64,000 nt of DNA from NCBI GenBank assembly GCA_036850595.1, contig CM072152.1, positions 6,033,640 to 6,097,639 on the forward strand, given 5' to 3'. Under the pieces are notes generated by a model. That model worked only from the letters and a program-made list of their open reading frames with translations. It searched no databases and was not told the origin of the DNA. Positions 47,510 to 59,809 of this stretch are shown here, in pieces. The DNA comes from Rhyacichthys aspro (lineage: Eukaryota > Chordata > Actinopteri > Gobiiformes > Rhyacichthyidae). A program made the position numbers and the translations under genes. Each line of letters begins with the position of its first letter. Within the stretch, counting starts at the first letter, position 1.

Positions 47510-50500
47510 ATGGAAGACATGTGAATAGAAGAGGTTCTAGCAGCAAACCATCAGGTCACACAGTGTGAGCACATAAATATTGAGCTTCAGCTTTCCTTGA
47601 ATGTGATTGACTCGTACAGTGTGAGTGTGGCTCTATTTGAAACACTGACATAGCGTATGTCGGGCTTAAGTAAATGAAGGGTCTGGATGGCCAGGCTATG
47701 GAAATGTATTCCTGTGATCATTTTGTACAACACAATTTTGATGAATTAAAACCCATCACCATTGATCTGACATTTGCTTTGACCCCCATAAAATACAAAT
47801 GTACCCTTTAATTGTGTATCTTTTGTGTTAAGTGCCCGATGCCCCAGGACACATCACCTCTCAATGGGGTTATCAATGTGATAATTGCTTTTAACTATGA
47901 ATTTTTCAATGAACATTCACAGTTCCAGGCCACATGTAATAAGATAGAAGATAATTTAAATTTTTATATAAAACATTTTTCTCTATCCACAAACTGAAGG
48001 CGTGTAGACAGACACCTCTGAGCTTTTCAGATCTGTGCTATCACAGCTTTACTTGAACATGCTCCTTGTTGCTTTGTGTAAAGGTTATGCTCATTACCAT
48101 GGTAACAACAATAATGGGGATCATGGGTGTGGGTTTTTGTAGTCTTTTAGCTTAAAAGGTTTGACATTTTTCCAAATTATTATGCCAATATAGCACTGGA
48201 CTGAGGTATTTTGAGAACAGGGAGAAAATATCAGTTTATGAAGATTTTCTGTGTACATAGATCCAATGGGATTTCTTTCTTACTTGTTGTCACCTAGTGG
48301 ACTGGGGGGCTTATTAGAGTGTCTCGTCGTTGTTGTGTCATGTAGTTGGAGTTATTTGGCAAAATGCTTTTAGGACAATCTAAAAATATCTGTGTAGAAG
48401 TTGGGTTTTATACAAGTGCCACAGTTTGGGGTAAAATCACGTGGCTGTTTCACTCAAATGCACTTCTATACAGGCTAAAGCTAACATTTTGAATATATAC
48501 AATAACCCAAGGATATTTTAGCTCATGTGTTAAAAATTCAATTTAGCTCGCTATAATTCAGCACTTAATTCTGAGGCATCCCATTCCATCTAGGATCCTA
48601 AGTATCACAGCTGTATTGACTCCTAAAAAAACACCCATTTTAGCGACTTATCTGTTTGCAACAGGTGCACACATCTTTGCAGTGTTAGGTATAGCAGCCT
48701 ATTGTAGAATATTTATGGGGTTGTTTTTGAAATATCAAAGCGCCCTTTGTAGCAGGGCATGTACAGTATGTTCCATGTTTTAGCTGCATTCATTTACAAC
48801 TCTGTGGGCCTTGTGCTGCTGTCTGTCACAGCGCCGGCCTGGCAAAAATACTGTTATTTGCAAATTGAGTGGGTGGCGTTGATTTTCCTGTTGGCTTGAG
48901 GAAGCAGCGGGGTATCGGAGCGACTGTTTACTTAGCGGCGTGCCACCTCTGCCACGACAAAAGCAAGCGCATATGCCACTTTTGACCGACGTTCATCACC
49001 AGCCCACACTTATGCACCACCTGACGCCCTTTCAAGACATTGAATTTTTAACAGCTGCTTAAGAGGACAGCTTAATTGAAATAAAGATGCCACAGTTTAT
49101 TTTTAAGGTGGAAATAACTGCAGCAAAAGCAAGAGCTAAGGAGAAATTTACATTTATTGAATTGAAAGTTGTACAGTGATCTCTGCCCTGAGTTTAAAAT
49201 AAAATACAATATATTCAAGATTCCCTTTCAAAGAGATGACCTTATTCTTTTGAAGCAAGATATCAGTGCATGTAGGAACTATGGGAAAAGGAAAATGGCA
49301 CAGTACAAGTTATTTTATAGAGCTAAAGTAGCTGTAGAAACATGAAAGTGATATGACCTTTTAAAAAACCCTTTTAAATCTTTTCTAGTCTAGCATAATT
49401 TAAAAACAGCAACACTGTTACATGAACTCTGTGCATTTATGCTCAATACCAATGTTTTGTTGGACTTTTTATAGATTTTATGGCCTTTTTGGTGAAATCT
49501 AGTGGCAAAACACAGACTGCAATTCCACACCTCATATGCCTCCTTTTTAGAGCACGTGATCAACTATGGTAGCCCTATAGGGACACTCAGTTCAGTTCAC
49601 TTTTCGTAAAACTTCATGCAAGAATGTGTGAGTGTGCTTCTTCTCCAGCAGTGCCCAGTTTGTCCACTTTGTCCATTTTAGACTATGCTACATTTTACAG
49701 AATGCACTTTTAACTGGATTTTATTGAATGTTCCTCCACTGATCTAATACATAGTTGTTATAATATGATCTTCATTACAATCATCTCTACTTTAAGATTG
49801 TGTATGGTTCAGGTAGAGTTTTATATGCCATTTCTAAAGTTCTTTTGTTTAAAAAAGCAGTAGATCTTTCACAGTGATCATGCATGAACAAAACCTCACC
49901 AACATAATATGTGACCATGTTAATTTTGTTGATGAATAAGTTTGGTCATAGATTTTGTCAACAACATATTTTTGTGCAAAAACGAAATAAAAAGTAATGA
50001 ATGAGAACAAACACTTTGACCAAATGTCAATAAAAACCAAACAAAAATGAACAGACAGAGACAAAATCCAATCAAAAGAAGGAGGAGACGGGACGAGTTG
50101 AGAAGAGATGCAATCAGAACTCACTCACTTCAAAACTAACATTTGTTAGCCTTTAGAAGATGACAGGCGATGAAAAGAGAACAGTTTTTAAATGTCAAAC
50201 AATGTTAACACACCTCGATACCAGCTGTAATAGAAATTATTACTTCAGAAAAAAAAAAACCACTGAAAATGTATAACCGAGTAAATCTACTGTAGATATA
50301 GTCGACTAAAACTAGTATTAATAAAGATTAGATCACTAAAACAAAATTGCTCAATCAGTAAGACCTAAAACTACGAGATATGTGTAATAGTTTCTTGTCC
50401 AGTAGTCGTTATTGTGCATTGAGCAGCAGCGTTAATGACCTATGACTGTGGAGGTTTGGTTCAGAAAATTCAAATATGGCTGGCATTCTAATTGTTTGGG

Positions 50501-51840
50501 TCTAATAAAAATTGTTCGCTCAGATTGGCTGTTTTTTAAGAAAGAGTTTGAGTCAGAGGGGTGAGCCTGTGGAGGTGTGGAGGATGAATAAGGACAGGCA
50601 GGGTTAAAGAACAGCAGAAGAAGAGGAGTGACAGTGGAGGGAAGTGGAGACAGAGGTGACAGAGGGAGACAGGCAGGAGACAGAGGGAACAGGTGTGGGT
50701 GGATTTGAACAACCAGGCACGATACCTGCCATCCACATTATGTACAGCTAATGCTCCCATTAGCGCTGGGCAGAACGGTGACATTTTTAGGATATAGGCC
50801 TACGGCGAGTTTCAGAATCATTTAAGTTTTACATTATTACTAGTTTTATCCTGGTAATGCTTCATACATCTGCTTATGTTTGGTTACAGTTTGTGTTTTA
50901 CATTTAGGGCTTTGTTTTTCAAGCCACAATTGTCTACCAGTTAAAATGCAACATTTTGTTTAGTTCAGTGTCACTCTGAACTAATCAGGCGCCGCATGGA
51001 AAAGCATCGGTGACAGGATGTTTGAGTCTTTTAAGTTTAGCCACTAACTTTTAAGAATAGAATAAATCTTCTCAGTTAGACTTGAGCATTTGTTGTTTGT
51101 CTGGTTTAATAAAGGTTCCCTGCTGCATTCTGTCCACTTTATCAGAATTATGTTAGTTACTCTTGTTGTCTCGTCAGGGCTGTTTTACACCAAATGTTAT
51201 GTGATGTTTAAAGAAAGGAATGACACCTGAGGAAGTCCATTCAAGGCAAACCTGACAAAGACATGCATTTGTGCAGGACAGCGTTTCAGATCAGTGAGTG
51301 ATTGTGTCCTTTGTGACAGTTTGTAGTCTCATCTCAAGCGGTGTGGTGTACTCTAGACCAGGTTCTGTCAATTACTGTCTTGTTTGTGACTACCTTGTAC
51401 ACAACATAAAGGTGCAAACACTGCCCCGTAATATTTTTTAGTAAAACCCGGTCAGGAGCACTGTGAACCCTGCTACTATTAACATGACAGTGGTTACACA
51501 TGAAAAGAAGAAAAAGTTCTGTGCAAAAATTCAACTTTTTCAACCTTCTGGAGCAGTGCTGATAAATAGCCTACTAATATGTTGCCAGAACATGAGTTTA
51601 CGAACAACAAAAACACTGTATTGTGTCATTATTATTTGTCTCAAATGGCATTGTTGCTCTCTCAATGCTGTCTTTACAGTTTTGTATGTAGCCTTTATAA
51701 ATAAAAAACACTTTTAGACTGTATTAAGTGATTCCTTGAGTCTGAAGGCAGTCCTTGTGTAAACTAACAGCCAAAAAAATGATCATTTTGAGTGAAAAGC
51801 ACTTATGTGTAAGTGGTCTTTTAGAAGACTAAAGTATTTG
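47510..51840. other. intron, nothing firm recognised
   Basis: 48820-49020 keeps some CpGs (CAGCGCCGGCCTGG, GAAGCAGCGGGGTATCGGAG). 50560-50720 is a purine-rich GAGG/ACAG stretch. A short AT-rich repeat zone follows at 51.5-51.7 kb. No gene. Confidence 0.45.
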
Positions 51841-51873
51841 TCCACATTGTGAATGGATAGAAAACATTTATCT

Positions 51874-52240
51874 TCAAATGCAACCCAGAAAAGACTGGAG
51901 TATTTGGATGTCACTCTCTGAATGTCTTGGTCTTATTCTCTGTGCTTGGCCATGACTGGATCCCAATATTTTCCGTATATCATCCCCTCTTAAAAGTTGG
52001 CCTCCTCTCGGGCATTGTTGTGCATCTACAAGCCGGAACAGACCAAAGTCATAACCATATGAGTGTGTCGAGTCAGTGCTGGGCGTCATGGCTGCTTGCC
52101 CGCTGTGTTTTAGCCACGTCTGCTCCGCGCTAGCCGCTCGGTTGGACAGCGTGTTCTTCTCTTTCGTACCAGTCCAGAGAAGCGCAGTCGGGCAGAATGG
52201 CACCAGCTTCAGCCGCCTGCCAAACACCGTCGTGGATGGC
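51874..52240 (-). other. unidentified CpG-rich segment with a 117-codon frame
   Basis: The reverse strand has an open frame at 52227-51874 whose product is not low-complexity but shows no motif I recognise. CpGs are frequent between 52085 and 52240. It may be a piece of a transposon or pseudogene, or chance. No start context, splice site or homologue supports a gene. Confidence 0.2.
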
Positions 52241-52249
52241 AGCGCTCAC

Positions 52250-54490
52250 TAAAATATACACACTACGACACACCCCGGGAATTAGCGCATACACTCACAC
52301 AGGCTCACAAAGGGACAAAGAGGCCAGTGCTGTCAACACAGGCGATATAGAAAACAGCCACACAGAATGCATCAGCAGTGAACTTATACAAGCTTTTATA
52401 CCCCAGATGTTTCCTTTCAGCAAACCGAGGCAGAGATGTACTCACAGAAAGGCAAGTGACATGGTTCAGTGTCAGAAGCAGATACAAAAAATCACACCGA
52501 TTTTAAAGTAGTGTGCATAGTTCTAGGATCAGCATCACACATTTGAATGCATTTTCATTTTACTCAAAATAACAAACAAATAACATCAATCTTAAACCTC
52601 CACATTGTAAAAGAAATGATCTTTGATAAAATTGATTCCCAGTGTTGTTGCCCTTTCAAGGAGAAGATTTAGACGTGTAAAGTGTAGTGTGGTGTGGTGT
52701 AGTAATAGTATAGTATGTTAATGGTAATAGTATTTTTCATTTCATTTAGTGAATAAACAGGAAAAGATTCAAAGGTTCCTGTTCTGCAGCACAAAGAACC
52801 AACAAGAAATATACAGCAGCACAACAAGGACAAAACACAACATCCAGACTGTAAGACATCAAAAACATCACAACCACAACACATCCACACAAAGAGAGGA
52901 CTTAACAGAAAACATGAGTCAGTGGTCTATGATGTAGTTGTTGAAAAAAAACCTGCTTCTGCACTTTTTAAATTTGTGGAATAAAAGTCATTGTCCTGAT
53001 GTAGTGAGTGTGGAAGGTCAGATCATTTGCCTGAGACAGTATAGTATACAGTACACAGACAGTATAGTGTAGGAATAGTATGGTATGGGTTACAACTGTC
53101 ACTATTCGAATGTAAACTATCTATATGATAATAAAATGTTGATATCTGGTGCACTGATAATAAAAATCCTCTGTCATCTGTGCAAACTTATAATGAATCT
53201 GTAAAATTGCAGTCATAACTTTTAAGAAGCCAAAAGTGATCAACATAGTGGGATAAAGGTCTGAGATTAGAAAACATAAAGAATGCTAATGTTAACTACG
53301 GTCAGCTCTGTAATTCATAAAGCATTATTTAAACAGAAAAGATAATCCCATATTTGTTATCACTAGTTGTACTCTTTGGGAATAAGCTTTGACTTGAAAT
53401 GGACCAACCACAAATGCCTACAGACATATGACCCTTATTATAAACATAACACACATATGACATTTTGTGACATTTGTAGATAGATTCAGTGTAAAGCAGG
53501 CTTAAAGACCCAGTCCCACGGTTCCCCTCATTCACTAACATGAGTTTAGCCTCACCCTCAGATCAACAGTCCCTCACACCCACATATAGTGTATTATAAA
53601 ATGACACAAGGTGAATATAGCCATAAAAGTTTGTTATTGTCAAAGGTCTAAGCAGAACACTGGACGGGAACATGTCGCCTGCATATTTCCTCAGTCTGGC
53701 AGAATATCTGTCAGCGTAGCGGTGTTAAAATCCAACTTACTAAAGCCCAGTGAAAAGCACAGCGTGATTCATTTAGCCCTGACACATTCCAACAATCTGG
53801 CTGGTGAACGGAGCTGCCTGCAGATGTCTGGCTGCGTACTCTAATGTCCTTGGGTTAGTGTTTGATTTTGTCATCAGATTTGACCATCTGTGAACACTGT
53901 GACAGCAAACAACACGCGCGGCTAATGGATATAAAGTGTTGTGGAGTAAAATGGGAATCCAGTGGGTCTTTGGGTTCTTTCTTGTCACTTCCTCTTGTGC
54001 TCAGCTCTAATGCTACTAATAAATAAACATGATGACTACATGCAGAGGCGGCAAGTGTGTGACTGAGAACGAGTGATGACTGGGATCAGAGTGGACCAGC
54101 ATGGAAACAAGAATTATATGCATTCGTGAAGCCCAGTAACACTTACCACAAACTCAATGGTCTCGTGAAGATGTAGGTTTTTCATTCAGTAACAAAAATG
54201 TTGTCCAAGAGCAAGACATATTAAACAAATGCCTTTTCTTGTCAGTTAGATACTTTATTTGATTCAGTCAGATATTGTCAGAGGGAAATTCTATTTATCT
54301 TCAGGCAAATTCTGTTTTATGCTTGAGAAGTCTCAATCTGTGTCACCTCTATGATGCCTCTGTCTTTATGTCACATTTTGGGATGGAAGAGTAAAATGAA
54401 AGAATATTCCACATCAAAAAAGTTATCATAAAGAGGGCCGTAGAATGGGCATGAATATGATTAAATATAGCACCTAATATAGTAACTAAC
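52250..54490. other. intron, low-complexity stretches only
   Basis: 52675-52740 is a GTGTAGTG/ATAGTATAG run, and 52800-52900 is A/C-rich (ACAACA, CACAACC). 53030-53090 again has ATAGTATAG motifs. No gene. Confidence 0.5.
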
Positions 54491-54493
54491 ATA

Positions 54494-54985
54494 GACAGTG
54501 GCACAATGGCTAGAGCAGGGATGTCCAAACGTTTTTCACTTAGGGCCACATAATGATCAAAAATGAATACTGAGGGCCACTCGCTGAGGTGACCGATTTG
54601 GCTTCACCAAAGTCTCCTTCAGTTCTATCTATTTTCTGGACACTTGTTCTAGCAGGTTTTTTCTCTTAGTGTCCCTCTATATTATAACAACAGAGAAAAG
54701 TGGAATTATATCTTGTTACACAATTAATGCTTTCTTTTAGTTGGATTATGTAGAGTCACATACAGAAAAATGAAAATTTGAGCCTGAAGGCCACAAAAAA
54801 TTGCTCTGCGGGCCGCATTTGGCCCCCGGACCATAGTTTGGACATCCCTGTGTTAGAGGTTCCCTGTGTGTGGAGTTTGCATGTATTGGGTGGGTTCTCT
54901 CCGGGTACTCCAGTTTCCCCCACCAACATCAAAACATGCCGGGTGCAGCTACCAACTATGACCTTCCCCATTGGATGAATAAAGG
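54494..54985 (+). mobile_element. tRNA-derived SINE, split by a hAT MITE
   Basis: Left part ACAGTGGCACAATGGCTAGAG, without its first base, is A-box-like. After the inserted element the body resumes with GTGTGTGGAGTTTGCATGTA and GGGTTCTCTCCGGGTACTCC, phrases typical of an abundant teleost SINE. The tail is GAATAAAGGGATTTTC. A relative without the insertion lies at 56955-57245. Confidence 0.6.
54516..54850. mobile_element. hAT-like MITE nested in a SINE
   Basis: Ends are CAGGGATGTCCAAAC and its reverse complement GTTTGGACATCCCTG, a perfect 15-bp inverted repeat. Flanks are GGCTAGAG (54508-54515) and TGTTAGAG (54851-54858), an 8-bp target duplication with 6 of 8 matching. It is 335 bp with GGGCCGCATTTGGCCCCCGG near the right end, a usual hAT-MITE signature. 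No transposase. Confidence 0.85.
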
Positions 54986-54989
54986 GATT

Positions 54990-56300
54990 TTCATTAAAAC
55001 ATAATATTATATTAACAATTACACTTGAAAAGAAGTAAATGACAATTAAATGTACTGGACAATGTCTAAATATGTGGAACACAATCAAGTCTATCATTTT
55101 CACAGAGTGATTTTAGCCTTATTCAGTTAAATGTTACATACATTTCTATATTTTTTACTATATTTTACTGTAAAAGGAGAGACTGGCCACTCCCTGTCAA
55201 TAATATCCGTTCCATTTTGGCTCTAAATTGCATCAAAGAAGGAAGTATCGAAAAGAAAATATATAATGATAAACTCTCTGTTTAAAGTAGTGTTTAGACA
55301 AGTTGAATTGGATTTTAATAAGGATAAAACTCAAATCAAAAGATGTGGATTTAACTGGGCACCTAAGACAGCATTGCTCTAATCTAGCTTAGCCAATCAG
55401 TGAGTCATATGGGAAAATCTCAGTTTTTGTCATTTCACAGTACAACACAACCCTGAAAGTTTCAATCAAGTCATGTTTGGCAGTGATTCCTAAAGTCCTG
55501 GTCTTAGCATTTTCCAAAACAGCAGCAGACGGACACAGCTAAACGGCCAAAAAAGCTATTCACTAAATAAACAGTTTGACAGACATGGTGAATTTTAGGC
55601 TCTGTGGAAACTTCCCAAGTCAAGTTCTAATCCCTTTTTAATATTTGATCTAGTATATCTTGTGTTTGCATCTGGTGGCTGTTACCGTATCAGTCCATCT
55701 CAGTATGCCTCGCTTATCGTGCCACATCCGGAGTTCCTTTATCACAGTCTTGTCTCACAATGCCATTTCTCGTGGTTGCTTTCATCTCGACATGAATGTG
55801 CTTTGTGGAGAGGATTTATAATGAATAGTGAAATACTGATGAAAATCTCTATGCTATGTAGATGCATCAGAAGTCATGGTCAAGGTCCTGGCTATTGATG
55901 AGGTTGCACCAGTGGGTGGTTAGCAGTCAACATAGCTGGTTTTGTGACTCAAACATCTGCTGAATAGAGGGTTAGGTACAAACAGCACTTCTTCACTAAA
56001 ACCCATCCCCTCAGGGTCAGCATGGATTCACTGTAAGACCTGCTGTGCTGCTGCAATCTCTGCCCTGTCAACAGCTCCACCAGTGGACAATCACGGTATT
56101 GCAGTGAAAAAGTACTATAGGGACATAAAAGGATTTTACCTATAGATCAACCTTTCCATTTGTGCAAAGCAGACAAAAAAAATGAAACTTGATCAATGCC
56201 AGCCTCATGTATGTGCAAAAACATTAGTAGTAAATAACATGTTAAGGTAATTTAGGGCCATTGCATTAAGACCACTGACAAAGGTTTTGAAGTTTGCTGT
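54990..56300. other. intron, no feature recognised
   Basis: Plain AT-leaning sequence. The 78-codon frame at 55662-55898 (+) has no domain. Confidence 0.5.
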
Positions 56301-56310
56301 ATTATTTTTG

Positions 56311-56709
56311 CATTTTGGTTGGCAAACTAAGGCCCGGGGGCCACATGCGGCCCGTTGAGCTGTGTGATGCGGCCCGCCAAGCATTTACAAAGTATTTATG
56401 ATTTAATATAAGACAGCACATATTTGGCCATTTTCCTTAAATGCCTTGTGCTTTTGCTAAAGCTACCATCATATCTACATACAGAAAACTTCCATTCACA
56501 CAAGTTTTTAATGTGGACAGAGATATTTGACAGAGATTATTGACTGAAGTCCAGTCAGTACCATATGTCTTATTTGCCAAGAAACTGTGCAAGAAATGGT
56601 ACAGGTTTTCTAATGTAATTAATACTAGTTTATAGTTTAGTGGTCCGGCCCGTGAGTCAGATTTTAAAACCCAGTGTGGCCCTTGAGCCAAAAAGTCTGC
56701 CCACCCCTG
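56311..56709. mobile_element. hAT-like MITE, degraded left end
   Basis: GGCAAACTAAGGCCCGGGGG at 56321 and, at the right, GTGGCCCTTGAGCC then CTGCCCACCCCTG ending at 56709. The right end is the reverse complement of the usual CAGGGGTGGGCA start, while the left terminus has diverged (CATTTTGGTTGGCA). No convincing target duplication remains. Confidence 0.7.
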
Positions 56710-56954
56710 GTTTAGAGACTAGGGATAGAGTCTTTTAATATGAGTGAGCGCCAATGTCTGGGTGAAGTACCAGATAGCATCACTTAGTGGCACCTCCTTT
56801 ATTCTAATCTGTACTAAAGGTCATGGTTCACTATGTACTGTCAGTAGTAGTACCTGCTTTTTGGCGATGCTGTAGTACACGCTTTGCTTGTGACTCAACT
56901 GTCAGTAACAAGTATAGTTTATTATCAGTTTATTATCAGTTTTTTATAGTAATA

Positions 56955-57245
56955 AACAGGGTGCATGTTGGCATAGTGGTTAGCACCTGCCTCACATCGA
57001 GAAGGTGGTGGCTTTCTGTGAGGAGTCTGCATGTCCTCCCCAGGCTTTCTCCCACCATCCAAAGACATGCTTGTAGACATGTTGATGAATGGATGAATCT
57101 AAAGAATGAATGAGAGAGTGAATGGTTTTCTGTCAGTGTATGTGTCTAAGTGTCAGCCCTGCAACTAACTGTCTTTTGTCCAAAGCCAAAGCTGCTGGGA
57201 TGCAACTGCCACGGGACTAATCAGTGGAAGATGAATGAATAAATG
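56955..57245 (+). mobile_element. tRNA-derived SINE
   Basis: TTGGCATAGTGGTTAGCACC is A-box-like, then CACATCGAGAAGG, GAGTCTGCATGTCCTCCCC and CCAAAGACATGC. The end is GAAGATGAATGAATAAATG, the ATGAATGAATG tail of a widespread teleost SINE. B box eroded. Confidence 0.65.
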
Positions 57246-57529
57246 AATAGTAATAAACTACAAGTAGAAGTCTCCATTCTGTTAGCGATCCTATTAAAAT
57301 CTGGATATATGATCATTCTAAGTACATATTTGATGTTAACAAGTATGCTTGCAATTAAACAGTTTATTGGCCTATTCCCAATTATGAAACTGAGATTCAA
57401 ATAGAAATTGAACATAGTAAGTGTTCAAGAAATTGACCCAGTTATATTTTTTATGTGCAATTTTAAATTTCTTAGAATGCATTACTATTTTCCACAGTCA
57501 AACTTTATATCATACCATATCAGATGTAC

Positions 57530-57590
57530 ATTTCACAACTTGTATGTTATATAACTGGTACGTGACAAATAAAGTCTTGAATCTTTTCAG
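57530..57590 (+). repeat. possible LINE/SINE tail
   Basis: GTGACAAATAAAGTCTTGAA resembles the 3' tail seen on many fish L2-like or SINE elements. No body is recognisable upstream. Confidence 0.25.
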
Positions 57591-57829
57591 TTTTAGACAT
57601 ATTGCCAACCTGAGTTACCTCCCAATTGGCCACTGATACTGCACTTAAGTTTAATGATTCAGAATAGGCATTACTAGGGTAAATATTTATACCTGAAGAG
57701 GCAAAAAACACTGTTCTTACGACTAAAGACTATATTTTTCTTTTTTTGAGACACACACGCCTTCATAAGCGTCACATCCCTACACCCCACTTCCACAGCT
57801 GCATCACAAGAGACCTGTCTAAGTGACAA

Positions 57830-58430
57830 CAATTAGCCCGCTCCGTTCACGCTAATTGAAGTCATTTACATAATACAAGGCTGCCGTCACTATTCATCTG
57901 CGGACAATTCGAGCAGGTCTGTGTCATGTTGTCCCAACCTGATGTGAAATCACCCGCGCCTTGATAAACGATCCCCAGCGCCCCGCGATAATAACGCACC
58001 CAAAGCTTGTCACTCATAAAGAGGTTCTCCACTGGGCTGTGTGTTTTTGAAATTAAAATATGATTTGCCATCGCTGACAGATGCACACATTGTCACAAGT
58101 GTGTTTACCATCCGTCCCATTACACGTGCAATTACTCCGAGGTTGAAAACAAGCGTCCTCATTTGCGCGGCGCTAAGCTGCGGAGGGATGTTGTTTGGGC
58201 GCCGCTTTTGACAGGAAGCCGGGCGATAAATTAAACAGATAGCTTTATTAAAAAAAAAAAAAGAAAAAGAAAAAAAAGCTTGCTCGGCAGATTTCGTCAC
58301 ACTGGATTTTTGAGAAATCTCGCTGCCATCGCTCATAACAGCCGATCTGTTCCCGCGGTGATTTATGAAATCAATTTGTCTTGTTATCAGCGTTTGTGAG
58401 ATAAGATCGGCGCACATGAAGGGTGAGGGG
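57830..58430. other. CpG-retaining intronic block, candidate regulatory element
   Basis: CpGs are frequent over about 600 bases: CACCCGCGCCTTGATAAACG, CAGCGCCCCGCGATAATAACG, TTGCGCGGCGCTAAGC, GGGCGCCGCTTTTGAC and AGATAAGATCGGCGC. GATA- and TAAT-type sites lie among them. A poly-A run (58249-58277) interrupts it. A 144-codon reverse frame crosses the poly-A and has no domain. It lies 2.2 kb upstream of the coding exon. Confidence 0.4.
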
Positions 58431-58854
58431 TGTATGTAAGGCATTGTTGGAGACAGCCATCAGTCATTCTCAGCATTCATGCCATTGCATCATGTTGTGA
58501 ATCATGTGATAATGACTCGTCGGGTGTTGATTACATTTCTGCGCAGGAATGGAAGGGTTTTTACAAATGCTCTTTGTCGGGGGCGCTGCAGGTTCCCTCT
58601 TTGTTGTGTGTAATGGAATATTTATATCAGCTGTCAGTGGAGCTAGTGCACTCAACAACCCAGCAGCAAGAATGTCGGTCTCTGAACGATCGGTTTTCCA
58701 AGTCGGTGCTTACATGTCAAGTGCTTCTACTTTTAATGGCATCACCAACCGGTTCTCCTTCCCAAGATGTAACATTCTGATATTTGGCCCAGACTGATAT
58801 ACTAAAGCTAACCATATAATAAAATAGTGAAGAATCTTAAGGTCTATCTTAAGA

Positions 58855-59180
58855 CGATCCCTAAAGGTCTTGGTCTTGTCTTGGTCTTGAAGTCATTTTT
58901 ACTAGTTCTTGTCTCAGTCTCGGACCCCAAGACCAACCAAGAGTTCAGTTAAAAATCTTGTTCTAACTCTGCCTCCTTCACCAAACTTAAACCTCCATGA
59001 GTCTAGAATTGGACAGTTTGGATGTTTTAACCGTTCCTTGGTATTTGTTCCAGTGTATCGCACATTGGTTCTGGTTTTAACTCTGTCTTGACCTCGCCCT
59101 GACATGGTCTTGGTCTTGATTCGGTCTTGATGGCTAAAAGTCTTGTCTCAGTCACTGCGGCCTTGACTCAAACACTACAA
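58855..59180 (+). repeat. dispersed G/T-rich repeat, unexpanded copy of the minisatellite parent
   Basis: GTCTTGGTCTTGTCTTGGTC opens the segment. CTAACTCTGCCTCCTTCACC then AAACCTCCATGAGTCTAG (58963-59005) is one 62-bp unit. GGTTCTGGTTTTAACTC and CATGGTCTTGGTCTTGATTC follow in the same order as 26660-26790. Confidence 0.7.
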
Positions 59181-59379
59181 TGCAGTCATAAACTTTATAC
59201 TTAAGTCACTTGTTTGTTCATAGAATATAGGTGAGGATTAGGGCCACTGTAATGTAGAGTTATTACTTCTGAGATTTAATTGTTACATCATTTGATTTGC
59301 TAACTTGTTGTGTCAAAGTGCTTGAAATAAACCTAGTGTTAGAAAATCATAGCAAAAAATCGCCTGTAAGGTGAAGGTG

Positions 59380-59800
59380 GCGATACATTCAGGTTAAAAT
59401 AAATAAACTGTAAGTAAAAGAAAAAATAGTTATAAAAATATATCATACAATTGAATAAAAATCAAAGATATATATAAAAATATGTCACAATATAATAAAA
59501 AACAATAATTGTTGAATAGATATACAAGTAAATATGTGATGAATAAACAACATTGAAAATAAAAACTTCAAAAAGCAACAATAAAAACACTTTTTGTGCA
59601 AATGTGCAGTTATCACAGCCCATTGACCAGTGAGACTGCAGCTGGAATGAAACTGTCCTTAAAGAGCTTTGTTTTACGTCTTGGGACTAAAAATCTCTGC
59701 CCAGATGGGAGCTGATGAAAGTCATTGTGCAAAGGCTGCAAATGATCAGCTGGTATTCACCATCATCATCACCATCATCACCATCATCAGCTCGCTCAAC
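59380..59800. repeat. AT-rich low-complexity stretch, worn fish repeat and CAT/CAC run
   Basis: 59390-59590 is a string of AAATA, TATAA and AACAATAA motifs. 59630-59720 (AATGAAACTGTCCTTAAAGA, CTGCCCAGATGGGAGCTGAT) resembles a common fish repeat, unsure. 59759-59789 is a CATCATCACCATCATCACC microsatellite. Confidence 0.45.
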
Positions 59801-59809
59801 CATTTAACA

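Noticed and set aside
58010..58444. 144-codon reverse-strand open frame
   Set aside because: It reads through a poly-A/T run, giving a phenylalanine-rich stretch, and has no known domain. The openness is better explained by GC-richer sequence.
59759..59789. CATCATCACC run that could encode a histidine tract
   Set aside because: It is a microsatellite in the intron with no flanking coding frame or splice sites.
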